In this document: positions 1-7,652 of the stretch, in pieces | Layout: each line of letters begins with the position of its first letter | How positions within the stretch are numbered: position 1 is the stretch's first letter | Assembly (NCBI GenBank): GCA_023389045.1 | Contig: JAEWEZ010000097.1 | Coordinates: 1 to 15,969 of the forward strand | Direction of reading: 5' to 3' | DNA from: Actinomycetes bacterium | GTDB taxonomy: Bacteria; Actinomycetota; Actinomycetes; Actinomycetales; Dermabacteraceae | DNA: 15,969 bases | The notes under the pieces: generated by a model | Databases searched by the model: none | What the model saw: the letters and a program-made list of their open reading frames with translations, nothing else | What the model was told of the DNA's origin: nothing | Made by a program: the position numbers and the translations under genes

Positions 1-2
1 TC

Positions 3-242
3 GGGCTGATTGGGCATGTGGATCCACTCCCCGACGTGCCCGGAGCCTTCCGTGTGACCAGCGACGGGCCACACCTGCCGCCGCGAATCCAGGCGGTTGA
101 TTCGGCGGGGCGTGCCGCCGCCGAGCAGTGGCTTCAGGCTGCCCACGCCGCGGCACGCCACGGTGGTGCCGCCGGTTTCGTCGGTCAGGCGCTGGTGGTG
201 CCGGGTGCCTCCTCCGCGGAAGCGGTCAAGGCGCGGGTCTGA
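3..242 (+). CDS. Probable 3' end of a rightward gene (partial)
   Basis: An open frame enters from the left edge of the window and ends at TGA 240-242, giving about 79 residues. Third codon positions are strongly G/C. The visible tail has a helix-like Ala/Gln/His stretch (around AEQWLQAAHAAARHGG) followed by GFVGQALVVPG and a short charged end. The Ala-rich helix plus compact terminal strand faintly recalls the C-terminus of HpcH/CitE-type CoA-ester lyases, but the match is too weak to name. Its last 58 bases overlap, tail to tail, the last codons of the leftward histidine kinase. The opposite strand in 1-184 also has an open, GC3-rich frame, so strand assignment is uncertain. The start lies outside the window. 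Confidence 0.4.
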   Translation, partial: GLIGHVDPLPDVPGAFRVTSDGPHLPPRIQAVDSAGRAAAEQWLQAAHAAARHGGAAGFVGQALVVPGASSAEAVKARV

Positions 243-1762
243 TCCGGGGCAACCGCATCGGCAGGGTCGATCCGTGCGCACGGCAGTTCTACCCAGAAGG
301 TGGCGCCCCCGCCCGGGGTGGCGCTCACGCCGATACGCCCGTCGTGCTGAGCCACGATCGTGGCAGCAATAGACAGACCAAGCCCGGCACCGCCGCCCTG
401 GGAGGCTGAGCGTGCCCGCGATTCATCCAAACGATAGAAGCGCTCGAACACTTTCTCGCGATCCTCGGCTTTGATCCCCGCCCCGTGGTCGCGCACTTCC
501 AGGCGCACGCGTCCACTGCCGGTATGCCCCACCGCGATCTCCACGGGCGAACCCTTCGGGGTGTGCCGGTTCGCGTTGCCCACGAGGTTCAAAATCACCT
601 GGCGTAGCGCTGATTCATCACCCATGACCCCGATCGCGACATGCGGCTGCGTGGAAATCGGCGTGCCGGTCAGAGACACGACCATGACGCGGCGCTGCGG
701 GTCGAGGGCGCGCAGATCCTGGGCGGCATCGAAAAGAGCATCCGTGATGTCAACGGGTTCAAGGTCGAGCCGAGGATTCTCATCCAGGCGGGCCAGGCGC
801 AGCAGGTTCTCCACGAGGGAGCCCATCCGTCGGGCCTCGTCCTCGATCCGACGCATCGCCTGGGCGACGTCGTCGTCGGTGCGTAGCGCCCCCATCCGGT
901 ACAGCTCACCGAAGCCGCGAATCGCGGCGAGCGGAGTGCGCAGTTCATGGGAGGCATCGCCCACGAAGCGGCGCATCTTCGCCTCGGACCGGGTGGCGCG
1001 TTCCTCGGAATGTGACTGCGCCGCAAAAGCCTGTTCAATGCGCACCAGCATTTCGTTGAGCGCGACCGCGAGGGCGTGCACTTCGAGACTGGTTTCGGTG
1101 AGGGGCACTCGCCGGGAGAGATCGCCAGCGGCGATCTGGGAGGCGGTCGCTTCCACATCGTGCAGGGGTTCGAGGGCGCGATGCGTCATATAGCCGCCGG
1201 CGCCCATACCCACGAGAACCACGAGGGCGCCCACCAGCACGATGATGAGCGCCATTTCGTGCATGGTGCGGTCCACCCCGGCCAGGGGCAGGGCCACGAA
1301 GACGCTGCCGCCGCCCTTGCCGGTATTGACCATGGCGGTGACGCGCCAACGGTTGTCCTCGGAGTCCACGACGGTGAAGGGCTGGCCTTCTTTCTCGAGG
1401 ATCTCCTGCTTGCTCATCTGTGGGAACCGCACGGTGATGTCGCGGGAGCCGTGATGGTGCACCACTTTTTCGATGGTTTGGCCGGTGTCGTCACGAATCT
1501 CGACGACGAAGTCCACCGGGGCGTAGTTCATGGAGCGCACGGCATCGTCGTCCCCGGAGATCTCAGCGGCCGCGAGGGAGAGCATTTCGTTCATCCCCGT
1601 GTGGAGGTTCGTATCCACCGACTGGATCAGGGTGCGGTGGAGCAGGAACAGCGAGAGGCTGCCGGTGATGACGGTGCCAGCCACCAGCAGCAGGGAGATC
1701 AGCGCGACGATCCGCGTCCACAGGGACGGCGGACGGCGCGTGCGCAGATTGGGAAGACCCAC
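185..1762 (-). CDS. Membrane sensor histidine kinase, TrcS/MprB-like
   Basis: Two-component sensor of 525 residues in the inner membrane that phosphorylates the regulator encoded just upstream. A first membrane segment (about 16-41) and a second (about 169-193) bracket an extracytoplasmic sensor of about 125 residues. A HAMP linker follows (about 194-246). The HisKA dimerisation domain has the H-box ASHELRTPL, with phospho-acceptor His272. The ATPase domain shows the N-box NLVGNANRHT (392-401), G1 box DHGAGI (425-430), F box FERFYR and G2 box GGGAGLGL (456-463). All key residues are present. The start is GTG at 1760-1762, three bases after the regulator's TGA, with GAGGG inside the regulator's 3' end as ribosome site. 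This points to translational coupling. The signal sensed cannot be read from the sequence. A disordered Ala/Thr-rich tail follows the kinase core. Confidence 0.95.
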   Translation of the reverse strand: MGLPNLRTRRPPSLWTRIVALISLLLVAGTVITGSLSLFLLHRTLIQSVDTNLHTGMNEMLSLAAAEISGDDDAVRSMNYAPVDFVVEIRDDTGQTIEKVVHHHGSRDITVRFPQMSKQEILEKEGQPFTVVDSEDNRWRVTAMVNTGKGGGSVFVALPLAGVDRTMHEMALIIVLVGALVVLVGMGAGGYMTHRALEPLHDVEATASQIAAGDLSRRVPLTETSLEVHALAVALNEMLVRIEQAFAAQSHSEERATRSEAKMRRFVGDASHELRTPLAAIRGFGELYRMGALRTDDDVAQAMRRIEDEARRMGSLVENLLRLARLDENPRLDLEPVDITDALFDAAQDLRALDPQRRVMVVSLTGTPISTQPHVAIGVMGDESALRQVILNLVGNANRHTPKGSPVEIAVGHTGSGRVRLEVRDHGAGIKAEDREKVFERFYRLDESRARSASQGGGAGLGLSIAATIVAQHDGRIGVSATPGGGATFWVELPCARIDPADAVAPDQTRALTASAEEAPGTTSA

Positions 1763-1765
1763 GTA

Positions 1766-2485
1766 TCAGCTGCCCTCGGGGGCGCGCAGCACGTAGCCGA
1801 TTCCACGTTTGGTGTGGATCATCGGATCGCCCATCACGTCGATCTTGCGACGCAGGTAGGAGATGTAGGACTCGACGATACCCACTTCACCCGACCAGTC
1901 GTAGTCCCACACGTGATCGAGGATCTGGGTCTTGGAGACCACGCGGCCCGCATTGAGCATGAGGTAGCGCAGGAGTTTGAACTCGGTGGGGGAGAGCTCG
2001 ATGGCGACGTCTCCGCGGTGCACCTCATGGGAGTCCTCATCCAGGCGCAGGTCACCGACCACGAGGGAGGAGTCCACATCGGCTTCATGCCCGCCGTGGG
2101 TGCGCCGCAGCACCGCCCGGATCCGCGCCACGACCTCTTCGAGGCTGAAGGGCTTGGTGACGTAGTCATCCCCGCCGACGGTCAGCCCGGTCACCTTGTC
2201 CTTGGTTTCATCGCGGGCGGTCAGGAAGAGGATCGGGTATTCCTCGCCGCGGTCGCGCAGGCGACGGGTCACGGTGAAACCGTCCATATCCGGCAGCATC
2301 ACGTCCAGCACGATCAGGTCGGGCTGGTTCTCGGTGGCTTCCCGGATCGCCTCATTACCGGTGGAGGCGGTGAACACCTCGAAGCCGGCGAAGCGCAGGG
2401 AGGTGGCGAGGAGGTCGCGGATATTCGGTTCGTCATCCACGACGAGCAGACGGGCTTCGAAGTCCTGGTCAGTCTCAGCGGTCAT
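1766..2485 (-). CDS. OmpR/PhoB-family response regulator, TrcR-like
   Basis: DNA-binding response regulator of 239 residues, partner of the kinase that follows it. The receiver domain (about 12-125) has the acidic pair Asp17/Asp18, phospho-acceptor Asp61 (VLDVMLPDMDG), Thr89 and Lys111 (VTKPFSLEEVVARIRAVLRR). The C-terminal winged helix (about 143-235) contains LSPTEFKLLRYL and the recognition-helix region VESYISYLRRKID, ending in the usual GIGYVLR hairpin. The wording of the conserved blocks is close to mycobacterial TrcR as I remember it, but I cannot confirm orthology. Start ATG 2483-2485 is preceded by GGGAGGA about ten bases upstream. A strong hairpin separates the gene from the upstream LapA-like gene, so the pair probably has its own promoter. 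I did not find a convincing one. Confidence 0.95.
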   Translation of the reverse strand: MTAETDQDFEARLLVVDDEPNIRDLLATSLRFAGFEVFTASTGNEAIREATENQPDLIVLDVMLPDMDGFTVTRRLRDRGEEYPILFLTARDETKDKVTGLTVGGDDYVTKPFSLEEVVARIRAVLRRTHGGHEADVDSSLVVGDLRLDEDSHEVHRGDVAIELSPTEFKLLRYLMLNAGRVVSKTQILDHVWDYDWSGEVGIVESYISYLRRKIDVMGDPMIHTKRGIGYVLRAPEGS

Positions 2486-2529
2486 AGGGCCACGGTCCTC
2501 CCTCGGCTTGGGAATCTGCTGAATGTCAC

Positions 2530-2563
2530 CTGGGAGCGGCGCGCGTGGATGCGCCGCTCCCAG
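2530..2563 (-). terminator. Hairpin between LapA-like gene and response regulator
   Basis: A perfect 13-bp GC-rich stem (CTGGGAGCGGCGC at 2530-2542 pairing with 2551-2563) with an 8-base loop. It lies 38 bases past the stop codon of the LapA-like gene and 45 bases before the regulator start. No T-run follows on either strand, so termination efficiency is uncertain. Such U-less hairpins are common after genes in GC-rich actinobacteria. Confidence 0.6.
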
Positions 2564-2601
2564 GGCACGTGTGGATCATGCGGCGAAGGAGGCCGCGGGC
2601 C

Positions 2602-3099
2602 TCACTGGGCAGCGCGACGGATCTTGTCCTGCGCCTTGCGGAGCTTGCGGATCGTCCAGGCCATCTGCAGCATCCGCACGGAGCCAACAGCGGCCATCAC
2701 CAGGGCGCCAGCGATAGCGGCCAGCAGCATGGCCACGCCGAGCGGCAGGCTGAACTGCGTGCCGAGGTACTCGAACTGGGTGGTCACATTGTTCTGAACA
2801 ATGAAGATCAGCAGCATGACCAGCACAATCGCGCCGAGGATCAGGGCGATCCAGACGCCGATCGACATGCTGCTGCCGCCGACCTCCTCGACCTCCTCAG
2901 CGGCCGGTTCGCTCCGACGTGCCGGCGCTGCCGGCTCCGGTGCGCGTTCCGCAGCGGGGGCGACGGGGCGGGCAGGGACGGGGTCAGCGGGAGTGGAAGC
3001 GCCCATCACGGGGGCGCTCGGGGCGGTCGAGTCGGGGGCGTCGAGGCGGGAATCCTCGGGACGCGGGGAAGCGGAACGTTCGACGGGTCCGGTGCTCAT
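2602..3099 (-). CDS. LapA-domain membrane protein with Pro/Ala-rich N-terminus
   Basis: Protein of 165 residues. Residues 1-77 are a disordered, charged Pro/Ala/Ser/Glu-rich segment ending in an acidic patch (EEVEEV). Two membrane segments follow (about 80-102 and 117-140) with the LapA/DUF1049 pattern: a first helix ending FIVQNN, a short beta-like stretch, SLPLGVAMLLAA, then a basic amphipathic tail (RKLRKAQDKIRR). In proteobacteria LapA helps lipopolysaccharide assembly; a Gram-positive homologue cannot do that job and its role here is unknown. The long N-terminal extension is typical of actinobacterial members. Start ATG 3097-3099 has GGAAGGA about ten bases upstream. The gene lies 141 bases downstream of XPB on the same strand and may have its own promoter. 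Confidence 0.8.
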   Translation of the reverse strand: MSTGPVERSASPRPEDSRLDAPDSTAPSAPVMGASTPADPVPARPVAPAAERAPEPAAPARRSEPAAEEVEEVGGSSMSIGVWIALILGAIVLVMLLIFIVQNNVTTQFEYLGTQFSLPLGVAMLLAAIAGALVMAAVGSVRMLQMAWTIRKLRKAQDKIRRAAQ

Positions 3100-3135
3100 C
3101 GTGTGCGGTGTCCTTCCAGGGAGGGGATCACATCC

Positions 3136-3141
3136 AGCCTA
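3136..3141 (-). promoter_or_regulatory. Possible -10 element of the LapA-like gene
   Basis: TAGGCT on the minus strand, 37 bases before the ATG. It fits the loose actinobacterial TAnnnT -10 pattern. No good -35 hexamer is visible at 16-18 bases, so this is weak. Confidence 0.3.
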
Positions 3142-3222
3142 GACCCGTCGGCCCCTTCTCCAGGAGTCCCTGCGCCCCTGACGTGACTGACCGCTCCACC
3201 CCGGATGACCCACCGAGCCCGC

Positions 3223-3240
3223 GAGATCCCGCTGGATCTC
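3223..3240 (-). terminator. Small hairpin directly after the XPB stop codon
   Basis: A 7-bp perfect inverted repeat (GAGATCC / GGATCTC) with a 4-base loop abuts the TAA of the helicase gene. There is no T-run. It could be a weak terminator or a 3' stabilising stem. Confidence 0.4.
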
Positions 3241-4896
3241 TTAGGGCTGCGGGGCGCTGGCGCCAAGCTTCTCGGCATCCACGATCCGGTAGGCATAGCC
3301 TTGCTCAGCCAAGAAACGCTGCCGATGCGCGGCAAAGTCCTGATCTTGCGTATCGCGCGTAATGACCGTGTAGAAGTGGGCAGCCCGCCCGTCGGCCTTG
3401 GGGCGAAGCAGTCGCCCCAGACGCTGCGCTTCCTCCTGACGAGAACCAAAAGCGCCACTGAACTGCACGGCAACCGAAGCCTCCGGGAGATCCACGGAAA
3501 AGTTCGCCACCTTCGAGACCACCAGACGGGTCAGTTCTCCGGCACGGAAAGCGTCGAAGAGTTCCTGCCGTCGACGCACCGGGGTGCGCCCGTTAATGAC
3601 CTCGCAGCCAAGCAGCTGCCCGATCTCCTCCAACTGGTCCAGGAACTGACCGATGACCAGCAGCGGTTCCCCGTCGTGCAATGCCGCGATCTGCTCGACC
3701 ACCGGAAGTTTCGCCGCGTGGGTGGCGCCAAGACGGTGCCGGTCCTCCGGTTCAGCCATCGCGTAGGTCATGCGGTCTGCCTGTGGCAGAGCCACCCGCA
3801 CCTCGGTGCACTGCGCCGGGGCGATATAGCCCTGGGCCTCGATGTCCTTCCACGGGGCGTCATAGCGTTTCGGTCCGATGAGGGAGAAGACCTCACCCTC
3901 GCGGCCGTCCTCCCGCACCAGCGTGGCGGTCAGGCCCAGCCGCCGCCGCGCCTGCAGATCCGCGGTCATCCGGAAGACGGGGGCGGGGAGCAGGTGCACC
4001 TCGTCGTACAGAATGAGCCCCCAGTCCCGCGCACTCATGAGCTCAAGGTGCGGGTGGATGCCCTTCCGTTTCGCCGTGAGCACCTGGTAGGTGGCAATCG
4101 TGACCGGCCGGACCTCCTTGCGGGCACCGGAGTATTCACCGATCTCTTCCTCGGTGAGGGAGGTGCGCGCCAGGAGTTCATCGCGCCACTGCCGAGCCGA
4201 GACCGTGGAGGTCACCAGAATCAGGGTGGTGCGTTGCATGGCTGCCATCGCCCCTGCCCCAACCACCGTTTTCCCGGCCCCGCAGGGCAGCACGACCACG
4301 CCGCTGCCGCCATGCACGAAACCGTCGATCGCTTCGCGCTGATAGGGGCGCAGCGCCCACCCGTCCTCGCGCAGCGCGATCGGATGCGCCTCCCCATCGA
4401 CGTATCCAGCCTGGTCCTCGGCAGGCCAGCCGAGTTTTAGCAGCGCCTGTTTGAGGGCGCCGCGCTGCGAGGGGTGCACCGCCACGCGGGTCTCATCGAG
4501 GCTTTCCCCAAGCATCCCGGCCACCCGCTTGGAACGTCGCACTTCTTCCAGGACGGCGCGGTCACGGGCCTCCAGCACCAGGGCATGATGCAGATCGCTG
4601 TGTAGCACGAGCCGCCCGTAGCGGTCCATGGTGTCGGCGACGTCGATCAGCAGGGCATGCGGCACCGGGTAGCGGGAGTTCTCCACGAGCGCTGCCACGA
4701 CGCTCTCGGCGTCGTACCCGGCGGCGCGTGCATTCCACAGCCCGAGGTTCGTGATCCGGTAGGTGTGCACGTGCTCGGGGGCACGTTCGAGCTCTGCGAA
4801 GGGGGCGATCGCGGCGCGTGCCGCATGGGCGCGGGGATGCGCCACCTCGAGCAGCAGCGATTTATCGCTCTGGACGATCAGGGGGCCGTCGGTCAT
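3241..4896 (-). CDS. xpb: XPB/Ssl2-like DNA repair helicase (superfamily 2)
   Basis: ATP-dependent DNA helicase/translocase of 551 residues, the bacterial XPB (ERCC3) family, presumed to act in DNA repair. The N-terminal XPB-specific domain (about 1-130, opening MTDGPLIVQSDKSLLLEV) precedes the motor. The Walker A motif LPCGAGKT is at 203-210, the Walker B box DEVH at 298-301 and motif III TAT at 323-325. The XPB signature RED is at 328-330 (VREDGREGEVF). Motif VI, QRLGRLLRP, is at 491-499. All catalytic motifs are intact and the length is normal. The chosen ATG matches the conserved start of the family, but its only purine tract, GAGGGG, abuts the ATG too closely for a normal ribosome site. 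The stop of the upstream membrane-protein gene lies 41 bases away on the same strand. The partner protein family is encoded at 8263-10422 rather than next door. Confidence 0.97.
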   Translation of the reverse strand: MTDGPLIVQSDKSLLLEVAHPRAHAARAAIAPFAELERAPEHVHTYRITNLGLWNARAAGYDAESVVAALVENSRYPVPHALLIDVADTMDRYGRLVLHSDLHHALVLEARDRAVLEEVRRSKRVAGMLGESLDETRVAVHPSQRGALKQALLKLGWPAEDQAGYVDGEAHPIALREDGWALRPYQREAIDGFVHGGSGVVVLPCGAGKTVVGAGAMAAMQRTTLILVTSTVSARQWRDELLARTSLTEEEIGEYSGARKEVRPVTIATYQVLTAKRKGIHPHLELMSARDWGLILYDEVHLLPAPVFRMTADLQARRRLGLTATLVREDGREGEVFSLIGPKRYDAPWKDIEAQGYIAPAQCTEVRVALPQADRMTYAMAEPEDRHRLGATHAAKLPVVEQIAALHDGEPLLVIGQFLDQLEEIGQLLGCEVINGRTPVRRRQELFDAFRAGELTRLVVSKVANFSVDLPEASVAVQFSGAFGSRQEEAQRLGRLLRPKADGRAAHFYTVITRDTQDQDFAAHRQRFLAEQGYAYRIVDAEKLGASAPQP

Positions 4897-4902
4897 CCCC
4901 TC

Positions 4903-4908
4903 AGGCTA
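4903..4908 (-). promoter_or_regulatory. Candidate -10 for a leaderless XPB transcript
   Basis: TAGCCT on the minus strand ends six bases before the ATG. If it acts as a -10 element, transcription would begin at or next to the A of the start codon. This would explain the absence of a properly spaced ribosome site. No clear -35 is seen. Confidence 0.3.
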
Positions 4909-4937
4909 CGCGCCGCTTTCTGACCGCTTATGGTTCG

Positions 4938-5771
4938 TTACTGCTTCGGGGCGAGGCTCGGATAGTCGGTGTGCCCGGTGTGTGTCGTGCCCGACGGTGC
5001 ATCCCCCGGTGCGTTCGGGCCCGGGAGCTTCGGGTCCGACGGGGTGGGGCCGGGGGTGTTAGCGGAGTCAACGTACGGCAGTGTGTGCCCGGTGAGCTGG
5101 GCGTGCATCGCGCACATGAAGAGAAAACTCACCGGCAGGGCGAGCATCATCAGCGGGCCCGCGATACTCCCGATCACGCCGCTGATAGCCATGGTTCCGA
5201 TCGTGTAGCCCAGGTTGGAACGCGTGAGCTGGTAGGAGCGGCGCATCGACTCGACCGTCCCCGCACCTCGAGTGGACTCCGGAAGAGCCCAGGTCAGGAT
5301 CACCGACAGCACGAGCCCCGGGATGTAGAAGAACAGCATCGCGGCGCTGACCAGGAACGAGTCGAAAAGCGAGGTGAGAATCTGGCGTCCGCTTCCGGTG
5401 AAACCGTCCTTGATACGCGGACGCTCCCCGTCGATCAAGAGGTAGGCGGTGCGGCAGCAGCCGGCAGTCCACAGCGCCCCGATCGGGAAGATCAGGAGGG
5501 AGAGAGCGAAGGCCCCCACCAGCATGGCGACCGGTCCGGTCGTCACCGCCCCGTCGCGGAGCATGATCCAGGCGGCGGCCATGCCGACCACGAAAAAGGC
5601 GATTCCGAAGAAGGCCACGATGACGAAAAAGATCGTCGAGGGCACAAAGAGCGCAGCCGGTGCCACGCTGACTGCTTTCATCGTGAAACGGAAAGCCGCC
5701 TTGAGGTGATCCCCGAAGGGAGCGGAAGCGGGGGCTGGGGCAGACGGCGCAGGCGGATTCCAGGCAGACAT
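4938..5771 (-). CDS. Multi-pass membrane protein of unknown function
   Basis: Protein of 277 residues that I do not recognise as a named family. A short Pro/Ala-rich N-terminus (1-19) precedes a basic amphipathic helix. Hydrophobic stretches follow at about 38-71 (one or two helices), 79-105, 133-163 and 187-226, suggesting five or six membrane helices. Between them lie GERPRIKDGFTG and ESMRRSYQLTRSNLGYTIG. The pattern of a conserved Ser-containing helix just before the last membrane pair resembles bacterial integral membrane families of the YciC/DUF975 style, without a firm match. The C-terminal 45 residues are a Pro/Gly/Thr/His-rich tail, probably disordered. Start ATG 5769-5771 has GGAGAG four to five bases upstream. 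XPB follows 41 bases after the stop, so the two may be co-transcribed. Confidence 0.8.
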   Translation of the reverse strand: MSAWNPPAPSAPAPASAPFGDHLKAAFRFTMKAVSVAPAALFVPSTIFFVIVAFFGIAFFVVGMAAAWIMLRDGAVTTGPVAMLVGAFALSLLIFPIGALWTAGCCRTAYLLIDGERPRIKDGFTGSGRQILTSLFDSFLVSAAMLFFYIPGLVLSVILTWALPESTRGAGTVESMRRSYQLTRSNLGYTIGTMAISGVIGSIAGPLMMLALPVSFLFMCAMHAQLTGHTLPYVDSANTPGPTPSDPKLPGPNAPGDAPSGTTHTGHTDYPSLAPKQ

Positions 5772-5909
5772 TGACTCTCCAGGGAACTGACCGAGGCATC
5801 CGAACTGATGGGGAGATCCGGACGGAACGATGGGCCCGTCGGTCGGGGAACGGCACGCATCGGGCCGGGCGCTACGAGAGGATACCCCCGCTGCACAGGG
5901 TAAAGGTTC

Positions 5910-5940
5910 TTGTTCTTCACACAGACGGGGTTTCTAGAAT
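5910..5940 (+). promoter_or_regulatory. Candidate promoter of gnd
   Basis: TTGTTC (5910-5915) and TAGAAT (5935-5940) are separated by 19 bases, in a stretch of locally lower GC upstream of gnd. The -10 matches the consensus at five of six positions; the spacer is longer than ideal. A start near 5947 would leave a leader of about 76 bases. Confidence 0.45.
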
Positions 5941-6010
5941 GGCGGGGAGGGCCCGGAGCGGGACGAGCCGCATGCCGCGAGCGCACCCCGGGGCCAGATC
6001 ACGAGACCCG

Positions 6011-6016
6011 AGGAGA
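6011..6016 (+). promoter_or_regulatory. Ribosome binding site that fixes the gnd start
   Basis: AGGAGA sits six bases before ATG 6023-6025. It decides against an in-frame extension of 84 codons upstream, which has no family similarity, starts in front of the promoter candidate and would run across it. Confidence 0.85.
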
Positions 6017-6022
6017 AAATCC

Positions 6023-7483
6023 ATGGCAACCTTTGCTCCCTCGCCCGCGAACGTCGCCGATATTGGCGTGACCGGTATGGCGGTGATGGGCTCCAACCTG
6101 GCCCGGAACCTCGCCCGTAACGGCTTCAAGGTGGCCATTCACAACCGCTCCGTGGGCCGCACGGAAACCGTGATGGCCGAGCACGGCAGCGAAGGCGAGT
6201 TCTACCCCTCGGAGTCGATGGACGACTTCGTCGCCTCCCTGCAGAAGCCTCGCGTCGCGATCATCATGGTCAAGGCCGGTCAGGCCACCGATGCGGTGAT
6301 CGACGAACTCGCCGCCCGCATGGAGCCGGGCGACATCATCGTCGACGCCGGCAACGCCCTGTTCACCGATACTCGCCGCCGCGAACGTGCGCTGCGCGAG
6401 AAGGGCCTGCACTTCGTGGGCACCGGTGTGTCCGGCGGTGAGGAAGGCGCGCTCAACGGCCCCTCGATCATGCCCGGCGGCACCAAGGAGTCCTACGACC
6501 GCCTCGGCCCCATGTTCGAGAAGATTTCCGCTCAGGTGGATGGTGTTCCCTGCTGCACCCATGTGGGGGCCGACGGGGCCGGTCACTTCGTGAAGATGGT
6601 CCACAACGGCATCGAATACGCCGATATGCAGGTGATCTCCGAGGCTTACGACCTCATGTCCAAGGCCCTCGGCATGAGCGCCTCCCAGATCGGCGAGGTC
6701 TTCACCACCTGGAACGGGGGCGACCTCGAATCCTTCCTGATTGAGATCACCGCCGAGGTGCTCAAGCAGGTCGATGAAGCCAGCGGTCAGCCCTTCGTGG
6801 ACATCATCCTGGACCAGGCTGCCCAGAAGGGCACCGGCGCCTGGACCGTGCAGACCGCCCTGGAGCTGGGCGTGCCGGTCACCGGTATCGCCGAGGCCAC
6901 CTTCGCCCGTTCGGTGTCGGGTTCGGTGCCGCAGCGTCAGGCCGCCCGCGCCACCCTGCCCGCGGAGGCGCAGGAGCTTCCGATCGCCGACCCGCAGCAG
7001 TTCATCGATGACCTGCAGAAGGCGCTCTACGCCGCGAAGCTCGTCTCCTACTCGCAGGGCTTTGACGAGATCGCTAAGGGCGCCGAGGAGTTCGGCTGGG
7101 AGATCACCCTGGGCGATATGGCCCGGATCTGGCGTGGCGGCTGCATCATCCGCGCTCGCTTCCTCGACCGCATCACCGAGGCCTATGAGCGCAATGGTGA
7201 CCTGGCGCTGCTGCTGTCGGATGAGTACTTCGCCCAGGAGATCGCCAAGTGTGTTCCGGCCTGGCGTCGCGTGGTGGCCTACGCTGCGGCCTGCGGTTTC
7301 CCGGTGCCGGTCTTCGCCTCGACCCTCTCGTACTACGACGCGGTGCGTGCCGAGCGTCTGCCCGCCGCCCTTGTGCAGGCGCAGCGCGACTTCTTCGGTG
7401 CGCACACCTACCGTCGTGTGGACCGCGAGGGTTCCTTCCACGTGAACTGGACGGGCGATCGCCGCGAGATTCCGCAGGACTGA
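6023..7483 (+). CDS. gnd: 6-phosphogluconate dehydrogenase, decarboxylating
   Basis: Cytosolic pentose-phosphate enzyme converting 6-phosphogluconate to ribulose 5-phosphate and CO2 with reduction of NAD(P). The 486-residue length fits the long bacterial form. The N-terminal Rossmann fold has GVTGMAVMGSN (15-25) and HNRS (40-43) at the end of the second strand, the type usually associated with NADP. Then come GVSGGEEGALNGPSIMPGG (135-153) and the catalytic block HFVKMVHNGIEY with Lys191 and Glu198. The all-helical domain includes TTWNGGDLESFLIEIT, and the C-terminus ends in the substrate-contacting RVDREGSFHVNW. The usual VDGGN reads VDAGN here (107-111), a mild variant. The gene is alone on its strand between a promoter candidate and a strong hairpin, so it is probably monocistronic. 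Confidence 0.98.
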   Translation: MATFAPSPANVADIGVTGMAVMGSNLARNLARNGFKVAIHNRSVGRTETVMAEHGSEGEFYPSESMDDFVASLQKPRVAIIMVKAGQATDAVIDELAARMEPGDIIVDAGNALFTDTRRRERALREKGLHFVGTGVSGGEEGALNGPSIMPGGTKESYDRLGPMFEKISAQVDGVPCCTHVGADGAGHFVKMVHNGIEYADMQVISEAYDLMSKALGMSASQIGEVFTTWNGGDLESFLIEITAEVLKQVDEASGQPFVDIILDQAAQKGTGAWTVQTALELGVPVTGIAEATFARSVSGSVPQRQAARATLPAEAQELPIADPQQFIDDLQKALYAAKLVSYSQGFDEIAKGAEEFGWEITLGDMARIWRGGCIIRARFLDRITEAYERNGDLALLLSDEYFAQEIAKCVPAWRRVVAYAAACGFPVPVFASTLSYYDAVRAERLPAALVQAQRDFFGAHTYRRVDREGSFHVNWTGDRREIPQD

Positions 7484-7497
7484 TCTCAGCCCTCAGC

Positions 7498-7538
7498 GAG
7501 GTTTCGTCGGGCCCGCACTCGGGGCCCGACGGAACCTC
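7498..7538 (+). terminator. gnd terminator hairpin
   Basis: A 17-bp inverted repeat (GAGGTTTCGTCGGGCCC at 7498-7514 against 7522-7538), perfect except for one G-U pair, with a 7-base loop. It begins 14 bases after the gnd stop. There is no U-tract. Confidence 0.8.
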
Positions 7539-7597
7539 GACGGAGAAGCCTCTTCGACGCGGTACGTACCGGTGAGGGGACGCCTCTTCGCACAAGC

Positions 7598-7633
7598 ACC
7601 CGGGCCCGGCTCCTTGTGGAGCCGGGCCCGGGT
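7598..7633. terminator. Terminator hairpin facing the CD225-like gene, probably bidirectional
   Basis: A perfect 16-bp stem (ACCCGGGCCCGGCTCC at 7598-7613, pairing with 7618-7633) closed by a TTGT loop. It lies 19 bases past the stop of the leftward small membrane protein and also downstream of gnd. With the hairpin at 7498-7538 it isolates the two convergent genes. Confidence 0.8.
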
Positions 7634-7652
7634 TCTGTGGGAAGTGCTGCGA

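Noticed and set aside
1076..2797. Plus-strand open frame of 573 codons opposite the kinase and regulator
   Set aside because: It runs antisense through two intact two-component genes and the terminator hairpin. Its composition (His/Gly/Asp-rich) is typical of a shadow frame.
3205..4440. Plus-strand frame of 411 codons opposite XPB
   Set aside because: The opposite strand has every helicase motif in order; this frame shows no domain.
5771..6022. N-terminal extension of gnd by 84 codons
   Set aside because: It is Arg-rich and unlike the family. It would run through the promoter candidate, and a strong ribosome site directly precedes ATG 6023.
5999..7441. Long open frame of 480 codons on the minus strand opposite gnd
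   Set aside because: It is the mirror of a highly conserved, complete gnd. It is Gly/His/Leu-rich without any domain and has no independent ribosome site. Long antisense frames are expected at this GC content.
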